Assembly: GCA_021432635.1 (NCBI GenBank)
Contig: MU270017.1
Span: 808,566 to 872,565, forward strand
Length of the DNA stretch: 64,000 bases
Direction: 5' to 3'
Origin: Thozetella sp. PMI_491
Lineage: Eukaryota > Ascomycota > Sordariomycetes > Chaetosphaeriales > Chaetosphaeriaceae
The notes beneath the pieces are model-generated. The model ran no database searches and was not told the DNA's origin. It worked only from the letters and a program-made list of their open reading frames with translations. Positions 54,410 through 64,000 of this stretch are shown piece after piece. The position numbers and the translations under genes are program-made. Numbering within the stretch: position 1 is the stretch's first letter; each line of letters opens with the position of its first letter.

Positions 54410-56262
54410 AACATCGCGTCCCGCACAGCATTCTAGCCTGTTCATGCTTTCTGGTCACCTTCCCTGCCCCATTGGCCTTTCCCGGGTAAGAGTGCCCGCG
54501 AGGTGTCATCACTCCCTCTCAGGACTCACTTTCTCGGACCCTCCTAGCTACGCCGAGTAGCTCGCCACCCCTCGAGCTACACTAACATTCCTGTTCCCCT
54601 CCGCACAGTCGAAAGCAAGCCGCGATGTTTCTTCCACGAATATCATACGGCCAGGTCAAGGCCGCCCGCCTCGCTGCCATGTGCCTCGTCGTGCTCATAT
54701 TCGTGCTCATGGTCCGGCTCCGCTCCCCCCGAACCCCCTCCAAGCCCAATATATACGAGGACACCGAAGGACGAACATCCCCTTGGCGCGATTGGCGCAA
54801 TAAGACGCCAGTGACCCGCCCAGACGAAGTCCTCTACCTCGCGTATCTCGCTCAGAAACACTCCCTAACCAACAATGTACCGTGGTTCGCGCGGCGCATC
54901 CAAGCCGACTTCGGGAAACGAGCGAACAGGCCCAGCATGACAAATGTCGGGAAGAATTTCATGGGCCGCTCCGACTTCACCAGGGCCCGGGTAGACGACG
55001 AGGGCTTACGGCTCCGCGTAGAAAGCGCGATAACGGTCCCTGTGGGGAGGAGCCCGAAGGTGAACCAAGTCGATGGGTCCGATTTGCTGTTTGGAGTGTC
55101 AACAACATACTCACGACTGGTTTACGCGGACAACTCGCTTGTTAAAGACTGGGCGCGGTGGCTGACGGACGGGAGCCAGAGATCGAATGGCGCAGGCTTG
55201 GTATTGACTCTCAACCGGGGGAGCCCAATCGAGGTCACCTCTGCAAAGGAGATATTGCAGAAGCACGGGATCGATGCCGTCGTATCCACGGCCGAGGGCG
55301 ATGTGGCTGTGCGCTATGCAGACATGGTTAAGCTCCTCAAGAAGCAAAATGATGAGAGCAAGACACAGGGTCGCGCAAGGAAATACCTAGCGCTATTGGA
55401 CGACGACATTTTCTTTCCCAGCGTGGGAAAGCTCCTCCAGAAGCTGTCAAAGTTCAACAGTGAAAAGGAGTACTATATCGGTGCGCCTAGCGAGCGCACC
55501 GATTGGGTGTTTGATGACTACGAGGCCTTTACGTATGGCGGCGGCGCTGTGTTTCTCACGGTACCGCTAGTCGACAGGCTTGCGCAGTCTACCTGTCTCA
55601 AGGACATCATCCGAGACGACGAGGTCGGCGACCAGTGGGACATGATGCTGTACAACTGCGTGTCGCAAACCGGCGATATGGAGCTTCAGGTGCTTCCAAG
55701 CTTCTATAACCCGGAAGAGGAGTATCTCTTTGGCGAGAGAGGGGTCATTGAGAACGAGGGTTATGGCGGCGGCCTGCAGGCTCTGACGCTGCATCACTAC
55801 AAGAACACGCACCGATTCGAGGCCGGCCAAGGCCATCTCGTGACCGACATCTGCGGGGAGGACTGCTTCCTGCAGCGCTTCCTCTTCAAGGACGACTGGG
55901 TCCTGGTGAACGGCTACTCGATGACGCACTACCCCGAAGGCGTCGAGGCCATGTCGCTCAAGGAGCGGCTGCGGACACAGCAACCGCGCGAGGATCACAG
56001 GACCGAGGTCAGCAACAAGGTGATTATTGATGCGCCGGATCGACCGAGCGATCTCAGCGTCGTTGGGTGGCGTGGGCGCAGGAAGACGTGGAGGCTGTTG
56101 GACTCGACCGTTCGCGAAAATGGCGAGGTGTGGCAGGCCTACGTCAATCGGCGCGGGGCGGGCGGTCCGGAGTTTGACGACCGAAAAAAGGAGGACATCC
56201 TCCATGAGGAGGAGGAGAAGTCCGATCTCGACTCGTTGGTTGTGTTGATCTGGGAGCCGTGA
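54406..56262 (+). CDS. Fringe-like (DUF604-type) type II glycosyltransferase
   Basis: The main frame from ATG 54625 encodes 545 residues. A short basic N-terminus and a signal anchor at about 14-31 (AARLAAMCLVVLIFVLMV) indicate a Golgi type II membrane protein. The lumenal domain has the DxD-type motif ALLDDDIFFP at about 256-265, the acceptor block YGGGAVFLT at about 304-312 and DDEVGDQWDM, as in fungal Fringe-like glycosyltransferases. Upstream is a strong intron, 54486-54608: GTAAGA donor, CACTAAC branch, pyrimidine tract and CACAG acceptor. An upstream exon from ATG 54406 splices in frame to give an N-terminal extension (MKHRVPHSILACSC…LAFPGRKQAA) before Met 54625. Either the intron is in the 5' UTR or the protein has an extra hydrophobic leader. 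The donor and acceptor sugars are unknown. Confidence 0.83.
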
Positions 56263-59200
56263 CAGCCTGGCGTGGCAGCAATGCGATATATGTATACATG
56301 GACGGGGCCGGCGCTGAGGAATATATGGGTAACTACTTGTATGTATTTTGGCGTTCATATTCTTGTCCCAAGGTAGTTTGTAATACCCCCTTGTGAGCTT
56401 CTAGAGGAAAGACCTCAGCCATGTAGTTGGTCGTAGCTGGATACAAGAGACAACCAACCCAGTTGCTCTAGGTTACGCCTCGATGCTATGCCAAGAGACC
56501 TGCTTCTCGCTAGCGACCCTGATGCCGCTTCTTGCTTATACGGAGACTGAAGCCAAAATGGCAACCGGCACTCTAAGCTAACTGTCTATGGCAATAACAA
56601 GACTCTGCAGTTGCATGTTGGTCGCTTGCCTTCTCCGCAACTTTGTACGGATTGATGAGGAGTAGTTGACTATTGCAAGGGCAACTATAGTCTACCTCAA
56701 GCAGGGTCTAGGTTGGACGTAGTACACTGTACCCACCCGATGAGCATGGTCCAAGCTGGTTCAACAGTTTGAGTAAGAGAAACACGCGAGGGTTTCCGAT
56801 CGATACTGAAACTCTTTGCACTCCTTATCAAGGTCGATAGCATAGCACAGCCAGGCTATGCAAGAGACGCCTGTAGCCACGGTAATGCATGTGCATTTAC
56901 GTGCGAGATGACCTGATATCTCTTTCCCCTGACATCATCCGGTCTTGATGGCTTGAGCTCGGGTGACAGCCGTGATTGGGTACTGTACTAGCAATAACTT
57001 GAAGCTCTCATTATCTTTTGGAGTAATGTCTTGCTGGGTGCGGCAGTTTTGACTACTTATTAGCCAAGCTTGATGAGCATATGGCTCATGTTTCGCTACT
57101 GAACCACCTGCTCTTCCACTTCAACCATTTTCTCCACCTCTCGGCCCAAAGCGTTTTCTTTACTTCCTGCTCATGGTCCCCGAAGCGAAGGAATGGAGTT
57201 ATTCAAGCTTGTCCTTTGTCCCACAACCTTAACACAGGACCTCCGTGATACTACGCCCCCCTGGCCAACACAACCTCAGCTTGTCGTGCCGGGTAGCCTC
57301 GTATCTGTCTCTTTAACCGGGACACAGCGTTCCCGGATCGGCCTGACGAGCGCAGGGTGGCTGCAGGTTACACTAAATCGTTTTCGTTGTGGTTACAACC
57401 CTAGCCTTGCTGTGTCTCATTCGTCGCCTGCAAACACCAGAGAGCTAAGACTAGGGCCAGGGACGAAGAGTTGGAGATACACTAGCCGAGGGGAGGGGGG
57501 AGCTGACAAGCTTTGTTTGATGAGATGAACGTGGTTCAGCCACTCAACGGGCTAGACCAGATAGTCAAGCTATCCCGGCCACTCGCCGGTTCATGCGCAC
57601 TATTTTTGGGGGATACGATCCTGGGACCGGTGGACAAAGAGATTTGGACAAGTCCAAGCCGCCAGTCAATCTGAAAAATTCTGATTTCAGCAGTCTTTGA
57701 GAAGTTTGCTACGTATTTTGTCCTCTTCGGACTCTGCAACGCATTGCTGGTGGTCTGGTGCCACTAAGGCTGTATCGGATCGGGACGGACATGTTATCGG
57801 GTGTTAAGGGGGGCGAAAAGCGGTTGTGGCTTGCCTTGGCGCGCAAGATCTCGGGGCATGCCCGAGTCTTGGCACGGTTTCGCGACGATCGGCACCGCCG
57901 GCACCGGCTCAACCCGGCCCCGGGTCATGTAAGTCGGCTAAATCGGCGGCGCCCCTTAGCTCTAAACATTGGGCGGTTTTGCATCTCAGCACCCTACCGC
58001 CCTTGATTGCGAAAGCGTAGAATATGGAGCGTCATCAAGTAAGGTGCGACATGGGGAGGAGGTTTGGGTGGCTGATCCGAGAAAAGGACGGCAGCATCCA
58101 CTCACAAAAAGAAGGGCTGAAGCAGTCCTCGTATGAAGGAGTTGCATAACCTCTCAACCTGCCCGCATATCTTGCTACATCCTTCATCGCCTCGTATCAA
58201 CAAGTCTGCTCTAGCATGGCCCAAGCAGTCTTTGGAGTAATAATGATGAGGCGATGCAAACGCCGCTCTTCAAACATGGGTTGCTTTCGCGAGAGGGGTA
58301 ACCTGTCCCCAGGCAACACCATCTCTCTCATCTGATTACGCTCATTCATCGCATCTCCGAGCCTGAACGCGGTAGACCTCAGGAGCCAGTAGAGGTGGTA
58401 GAACGCTCGGCGTGGCTGCTACACTCCGCCTCGTATGAGGGAGGAGATGACCTACGGAATGTAACCTCCTACGTAGTGCAGAAAAAGTACGAAGGATTCA
58501 ACCCCGGGCATCGCTATGCTGTGAAATGTGGGCGGAGGAACCCTTGGCACCAAGCGTAGCCTAACGAGTATACTCCAATTACCTTGTTGGACTCCATGAT
58601 AAGCTGGTATATCCTAGTATCAGGGAATCACGGAGTAGAGGCAACAGAGAAACGCCTGCTGACTCGGTGAGCGGGTGAGGTACTTTTGGCATACCGGTGG
58701 TCGTCAGTACAGTAGCCACGACGCCCCCTCATACTGGAAATTTCAGGGGGATGCCAGACTCATGTCACGGTTGTATTATTGACAATAGTCAAACTACATC
58801 CTTTTAGGACTGCATACCACCTTCGAGTTTGGGGCTGCACTCGGCGGGAGTGAGGTGAAATCGACAGCAAGAACCGAAGGGATGATCGTCGCCCTTCAGA
58901 TGATGCCTTACGGATGAACTGGAGCCCATCTAGTCAGGCCAAATACCGGAAATATCCTCCTTAGGGGTGAGGGTTCTATACTTAGAAGAACAGACAGGGA
59001 AGTCACACCGGGCGAGGCGGGTGCTCACCTGGGTGCTGTAGTAGGTCGAATAGGATAATTTGTTCAGTTAAGCCACAGCGCGTTGCCTGCAGATTTGGGT
59101 CAGCCACCAGAGGCGGTAATCTTTTACGGTCTGCATTGCCCAGTCTCTCGTCTCTGGTGGCAAAAGTCCCTTGGGACATGGTCGGGTCAAACCCGAGCCC

Positions 59201-61040
59201 GTCAACTCTAGCGGAGGCTAAAGGATGCTTCTGCCTTCAAGAGGGGCGCATCTGCTGAGAGATGCTCCATAATACATGCAGACTAAAAAAAAAACCAACC
59301 GCGCGAGGACACAGCCCAGGGCTCGTCGCGACGAGCAGCCGTTCCGAAAGCCGTGTCGGCGTTATAGACGGGCGGAATAGACTAGCCAGGTTGCTAGGCA
59401 TACTTAGACTGCACTCCCGATGCAACGCCACTGGGGGGCTATACAGTAGCGAGAATCCCCTGCCGCCTGCGACGGCGGTACTTGAGCATGGTAATCTGGG
59501 GAAGGGGTTACTAGATGCATGCGAGCGTGACGTGTTGATGGTAGGTGTGCTGATGCCAGGAGAGCTTGCGTCGACGAACCAGGAAAGGGATTATGAATCC
59601 CCCCCTGCACGGGCCGGTCGATCGGCGGGGTGCAGCAACTAAGGAAACAATGAATACTACTATGTACGCGCGGGAGCACACAAAGGGAAGCTCGGACATT
59701 GTCTCGACAAAAGGCGGCTACATAGAAGCCGACGAGAAAGAAAAAAAAAGGGGGGGTGAACTAGAGGAACCTCCGACGAAACGGTGGAGTAGAGAGGCTC
59801 TAGGCCCGAGAAGTCTGTGGCCCGAAGCGTCGCAATCGCCACACGGTTGCTGCTAGATCGGGTCGAGATACTCTGGGTCCTCCACCCCTCTTGATACGCC
59901 CAACATGAACACAGTGGAGGCCCGAGCAGAGCTCACGGAGCAAATAGAGCTTCCAAGGCGGCCTGTGGCTCCTCACGTGGCGGGGTAGCACTGCGACCTG
60001 GCACAACCAGACGCTTTGTCTCGTCCACCCGAGAGTCATCCTTCCGCTTCCGCTCGCCTATACGACTCGCACCCGCGACACCGCCTGTCGCATAAAAGAC
60101 GGCGCTCCAGTGTAGTCGTCATTCGCCGGGGACAGCCGAGGCGCCGTCGCACACTAGAGGGCTGCTGGGAGGACCAGTCGCTCTCATTCGAAAGGCCAAT
60201 ATCCGCCATTTGGGTAGCTTTATGCTCGTAGATTGAGGTCGCGGGTGTCATTTGGCCGCATTGCTACTGCAGTCAGTGTCCTTTCTTCCTCAGACGACGA
60301 CAACCAGACCGTGCTGGAACAAGGCCTTTCTTTTGCTTTATCCTTTTCCCTTCCAGCATGCTCATCCTCGGGGACAAGAAAAGAGCTTGACGATCTTGCT
60401 GAGCCCGTGCCGCTACTGCGCAGACTCCGTGTTTGTCATCTGTATCTTGTTTTTTTGGTCTTTCTATTTTTTTTTATTCTACTCAACCACCCGTCAGCGG
60501 CGCATGATACCTCATATCCCGTCGGTCCCGCTGAAACACCCTAGACCTTGCGAATCAGATCGATTCTGGCCGCGACGACCCCGGCCAGGCCTGGAAACGC
60601 ACTTGTTGATTCGTGCTGACCTGCATTGCGGTCGTGGAATTGCGCTGGCCTGCCGCCTTGTTTCCCCCCCTTCTCTCATAGCTTCGATCTCCCAAGACAA
60701 GTGTCTAAGCCACCTACCAACACGGGGGCTCCACACAGGCCGGGTTCTGGTGCGGCACAAGTTACATCGACGACAGCACACACTACCGCTGTCTCCCGTC
60801 CGCCCAGAGATGTAGCGCACTCGCAAGCGCAGACCCGGTCCCTGGCTAACCATACTGCCAGGATGTTCTGCTTCTTGCTTCCCCCCTAGCTAGGCGCCCA
60901 CGTTGCTCCGCCAAGCTGATGCGTTGGCACTAGCAATCCTGGGTCGACTTCAGACGATCCTGACCCGGGCCTTTGACCCTGACAACGAAATCTGTTTTGG
61001 GCTACGTAGCCCCGTTTCCATTGCGCAGCCGCAACACTCG
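56263..61040. other. About 4.8 kb without a recognisable gene
   Basis: No known protein, tRNA or repeat family recognised. Open frames near 59262-59856 and 60252-60889 look like composition effects. The last 600 bp (about 60240-60850) are CT-rich with pyrimidine runs and may be the promoter of the GH76 gene. Confidence 0.5.
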
Positions 61041-61121
61041 ATGGGCCGGCCTAGGGCGCCGCCCGTGGGAGCGGGCCCGAACCGACTCCGGGCGTCACCC
61101 TCCCGCACAAAGCCAATAAAC

Positions 61122-62576
61122 ATGCCTGCCATGTTACCGTACCCTCAAGCTCCGAGTCGAGGCACCCTGTTCGTCCTTGCCCTGGTCCTCCTCCCCGCCG
61201 TTATATATACCTATGCCCTCTGCTGCCTCCCGGTCCACACCGATGAGAGTGAAGCACGCTCCAGCGAGAACTACCTACCGTTGCTCAAGACTTCTCCCCG
61301 GCTCGGCGAGGTCCTCGACTTGATTCTCCAAAGCGTAATCCGTCTGCTAGACTCACACACCACCACCATGGTTGGCCTCACTTGGGGCGGCTTTGCTGCC
61401 CGAGCAACCCAGTTAATGTCGGCCGCCTCGCAGCTGGGCCCGAGAGCAGTGAACCAGACCTACGCTGCCGAGGGCTCCGCTGGCATAAAAGCGCTCCAGG
61501 GCTGGTATGACTCCTCCACCGGCCTCTGGACGACTACGGGATGGTGGAACAGCGCCAACTGCCTCACCGCGTTGGCCGACTATGCTATTGCTGATCCGAC
61601 GGACGCCAACACGCTCGGCATTGCCAGCATCATGAGCACCACCTTCCGCCAGGCCCAGCTGAACGCGGTCTCGGTGGTCAAGACGATATCGTCCACCGGC
61701 ATGGTTCATTCCTCTTTCACTCTCGAGGCATCGGTTGAGAAGCGGGCCGAGCTGATGGCCCGCGGCTTCAAGAACTTTCTCAACGACTATTACGACGACG
61801 AGGGCTGGTGGGCGCTTGCGCTCATTCACTCGTGGGACGTCACCAAGAACAATGACTACCTGAACATGGCCAAGAGCATATTCGCTGACATGCAGAATGG
61901 CACTGACACCACGTGCGGTGGCGGCATCTGGTGGAGCAAGGACCGCGGCTACAAAAACGCCATCGCCAACGAGCTGTACCTGAGCGTCGCTGCCGCGCTT
62001 GCCAACCGCGACTCGGCCAACAAGGCCAAGTACCAGCAGATCGCTGTGAACCAGTGGAGCTGGTTCAAGGCCAGCGGCATGATTAACAGCAACAACCTAA
62101 TCAACGACGGCCTGAACATCAACAGCGACGGCACCTGCACCAACAACGGTCAGAACACATGGTCTTACAACCAGGGCGTGGTGCTCGGCGGCCTCGTCGA
62201 GCTCGCCAAGGCCACCGGTAACAGCAGCTACCTGATCCAGGCCGTCACCATCGCCAACGCCGCCCTCACAAAGCTCTCGGACAGCAACGGCATCATACAC
62301 GAGAGCGGCAGCTGCGAGCCCAACTGTGGTGGCGACGGCAGCCAGTTCAAGGGCATCTTCATGCGTAACCTGCACTATCTGCAGGTCGCCTCGCCCCACG
62401 ACAACTTCAAGAACGCCATCATCAAGAACGCCGATTCCATCTGGAGCACGGACCGCAACGGCAGCAACCAGCTCGGCATCCAGTGGAACGGTCCCGTGAC
62501 CGCCGGTGGCGGCCCCAACGCATCGACGCACAGCTCGGCGTTGGATGTCATCGTCGGTGCTGTCGCGGTCGCTTAG
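61122..62576 (+). CDS. GH76 family alpha-1,6-mannanase-like protein
   Basis: A predicted 484-residue secreted or membrane-anchored glycoside hydrolase of family 76. Fungal relatives (Dfg5/Dcw1 and secreted mannanases) cut or transfer alpha-1,6-mannan, including GPI-glycan remodelling at the wall. The catalytic Asp pair lies at about 225-226 in NDYYDDEGWWALALIHSW. Other family blocks are GWYDSSTGLWTTTGWWNSAN, CGGGIWWSKDRGYKNAIANE, TWSYNQGVVLGGLVELA and CGGDGSQFKGIFMRNL. The C-terminus lacks a clear GPI signal, so it is unlike Dfg5/Dcw1. The start is uncertain: the ATG at 61122 leads into a hydrophobic segment (about 14-35) that could be a signal anchor; 61041 is also in frame; 61368 has the best context (accaccatgg) but would give no signal sequence. 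No intron is needed in the catalytic part. Confidence 0.88.
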   Translation: MPAMLPYPQAPSRGTLFVLALVLLPAVIYTYALCCLPVHTDESEARSSENYLPLLKTSPRLGEVLDLILQSVIRLLDSHTTTMVGLTWGGFAARATQLMSAASQLGPRAVNQTYAAEGSAGIKALQGWYDSSTGLWTTTGWWNSANCLTALADYAIADPTDANTLGIASIMSTTFRQAQLNAVSVVKTISSTGMVHSSFTLEASVEKRAELMARGFKNFLNDYYDDEGWWALALIHSWDVTKNNDYLNMAKSIFADMQNGTDTTCGGGIWWSKDRGYKNAIANELYLSVAAALANRDSANKAKYQQIAVNQWSWFKASGMINSNNLINDGLNINSDGTCTNNGQNTWSYNQGVVLGGLVELAKATGNSSYLIQAVTIANAALTKLSDSNGIIHESGSCEPNCGGDGSQFKGIFMRNLHYLQVASPHDNFKNAIIKNADSIWSTDRNGSNQLGIQWNGPVTAGGGPNASTHSSALDVIVGAVAVA

Positions 62577-63440
62577 GCGCTCGCCACACATGGCTTCAAA
62601 TACGGATTTGGACAGCAGCATTGGGAGAAAGTAGGCGCATACGGTTGATTTTTTGCATACGAAACACGAAATGACGGAATACCATCGCTTTGAGGAGGCG
62701 GGACTTTCTGGGCCAGGGCCACGAGCCTTGGCTTTTGCATGCACTCTATGACGATACAACACCCGCCAACGCAAGAGACGCCCGGCACAGCATATTGCCT
62801 GCCTTAACCAAGGCAGTGTTGGAATGAGAATTAACCAACCCCGACCCTAGCATGAGGACTGGGTCGTGGGCAGAGTCATGAATTGTAATGATTAGTGGTG
62901 GGCTAGGATTCGGCCCAGATATATAGATATACCTTAGTTGTTTAGCCGTCCCGAGGAAGGGGTTTAAAACATTTGAGCAAAGCGCTCTCACTATCATTTT
63001 TCTTCTTTTGCTTTCGATCCATCACGCTGTGCCTGTCGGTCGCTTAGGTGACGAACTGAACAAGGGGGAAAGCAGGAGAGCGGATAGGCGATGGTGAACA
63101 GAAACCCTAACCCTTCCTATGTATACGCCGTTGCCTTCAGGCACCAACAATTTTGGATTGTGTTTAGCATTCGTTTGCTACTGTTGACTTCATCGATTGG
63201 CCGGGAAATGGGGAAATACGGATGCCTAATCGAGAATCAAGTTCCAGGCATCTCTAGAAATTGTTCAAAAAGGCCAGCACTGGAGAGTCGTCGAGAGTTT
63301 GAACCAACTCTGGCGGCCTTGTAGCCCGAATTTCCATGTGCATCGGACTTCGGTATCGCAACGTCCACTCACCGGCCTCCCCGTCCCTCACTCGTTGAAT
63401 CCCCCACCTACCGCTTGCTTCCGGGCCAAACATCGGCACC
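62577..63440. other. Intergenic region between GH76 and tubulin cofactor D
   Basis: About 860 bp with no gene recognised. A single aaaccctaaccc near 63103 is not a telomere repeat array. Confidence 0.5.
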
Positions 63441-64000
63441 ATGGACGCCCCTGAAGATGATTTGGATATTAAGCTGCAGAAGATCTCGGGCGACCTCACT
63501 GGGGACTTTTACCGGTCCCTTCCGGTCCTCCTAAGAAAACGAGACGGCACGTTACGCTCGCGTGTGCGTTCTCGGGAAGTCTACCGCCTCGCATCTCTGG
63601 TAAAGATATCCGGCACTCGTACCATGCTCTCAGAAGTAATCTGACGCGCAGATCCAAGATCCTAGATCCTTTTCAAGAGCTTCCCCAGCTGCTCGACCCT
63701 CACCTGCCGAAATGGCTGCCTACGCTAGCCGAGGCCTATCTGGAGCACCTTCAGACCCGGCGGCACCATGTGAAGCCACTCTCTCTACGCAGTAATCTGC
63801 TGATGCCGCTCTCCACGGCGATTTGCTTGCTTCTATACACGCTGTGCAAGATCCGCGGCGAAAAAGTGGTCGTGCGCTTTCTTAATGTGGAAGCCAAGTA
63901 CCTCGAGCTGCTGCTTGCCGCCCTCGAGGATGCCGAACGGGCTCACTTGACTGAATCGGTGACGTTCGTCGCGTGGACCTGGCAGGAGAGATACATGGTG
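63441..64000 (+). CDS. Tubulin-folding cofactor D, N-terminal part, open at right edge
   Basis: The 5' end of the gene for cofactor D (Alp1/Cin1 family), a large HEAT-repeat protein that handles beta-tubulin during tubulin heterodimer assembly. The ATG at 63441 lies in a strong context (caccATGg) and begins MDAPEDDLDIKLQKISGDL. The first exon ends at 63599, and a 59-nt intron (63600-63658, GTAAAG donor, CTGAC branch, AAG acceptor) leads to ILDPFQELPQLLDPHLPKW and further conserved helices (YLEHLQTRRHHVKPLSLRS). The last residues visible are WQERYMV. The remaining, much larger part of the gene lies outside the window. The assignment is by remembered family sequence. Confidence 0.87.

Noticed and set aside
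63098-63112. Telomere-like aaaccctaaccc
   Set aside because: Less than two repeat units within unique gene-rich DNA, so not a telomere or an interstitial array.
1-64000. CRISPR arrays, bacterial operons, rRNA or dispersed 5S genes
   Set aside because: The window is fungal nuclear DNA. The only regular repeats are the minisatellites, LTRs and microsatellites listed, and no 5S-like sequence was seen.

Overview
The window comes from a filamentous ascomycete, most likely a Sordariomycete. The evidence is short GT-AG introns of about 50-100 nt with CTRAC/CTAAC branch sites, a CreA/Cre1-type repressor, fungal families such as a BTB-bromodomain protein and a fungal SLATT protein, and a block of transposon sequence mutated C-to-T and G-to-A in the manner of repeat-induced point mutation (RIP). 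GC-rich gene DNA alternates with one very AT-rich stretch (bases 1 to about 10,140).

Bases 1-10,116 are nested transposons. The outer element is a Mutator-like (MULE) DNA transposon on the minus strand. Its transposase starts at 10116 and runs off the left edge. A complete-length Ty3/Gypsy chromodomain element (1563-9327) sits inside it, with 439-bp LTRs and a perfect CCTAC target duplication. The MULE frame resumes exactly across the insertion and carries two in-frame minisatellites. The Gypsy fossil holds an antisense accessory gene remnant between its chromodomain and 3' LTR. A 200-N gap (10142-10341) separates this block from GC-rich DNA.

Genes in order are: creA (10856-12115, +); a gene-free stretch of about 11 kb; a small MGC-start protein (23103-23693, -); a BTB-bromodomain protein (24724-26183, +); an FHS/FucP-type sugar transporter (28167-30118, +) with two poly-C tracts in one intron; a Cys-rich, probably GPI-anchored wall protein (32477-33302, +); about 8 kb without a clear gene, containing a small assembly gap flanked by a duplicated sequence; an HXT-type hexose transporter (41455-43424, +); an ABC-F ATPase (44782-47312, +) with apparent GC-AG introns; a diacylglycerol/sphingoid-kinase-domain protein (47505-48989, -); TRM1 tRNA methyltransferase (49399-51552, -); a fungal SLATT 2TM protein (52231-53082, +), divergent from TRM1; a Fringe-like glycosyltransferase (54406 or 54625-56262, +); a GH76 mannanase (about 61122-62576, +); and the 5' end of tubulin-folding cofactor D (63441 to the right edge, +).

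These genes do not form an obvious cluster. A loose theme of carbon use and cell wall links creA, the two sugar transporters, the GPI protein, the glycosyltransferase and GH76. CreA-type hexamers cluster upstream of creA and of the FHS transporter, but such short motifs are common in GC-rich DNA. The features most worth follow-up are the nested, minisatellite-bearing MULE, the antisense gene of the Gypsy fossil, the bromodomain lacking the usual Asn, and the alternative spliced N-terminus of the glycosyltransferase.
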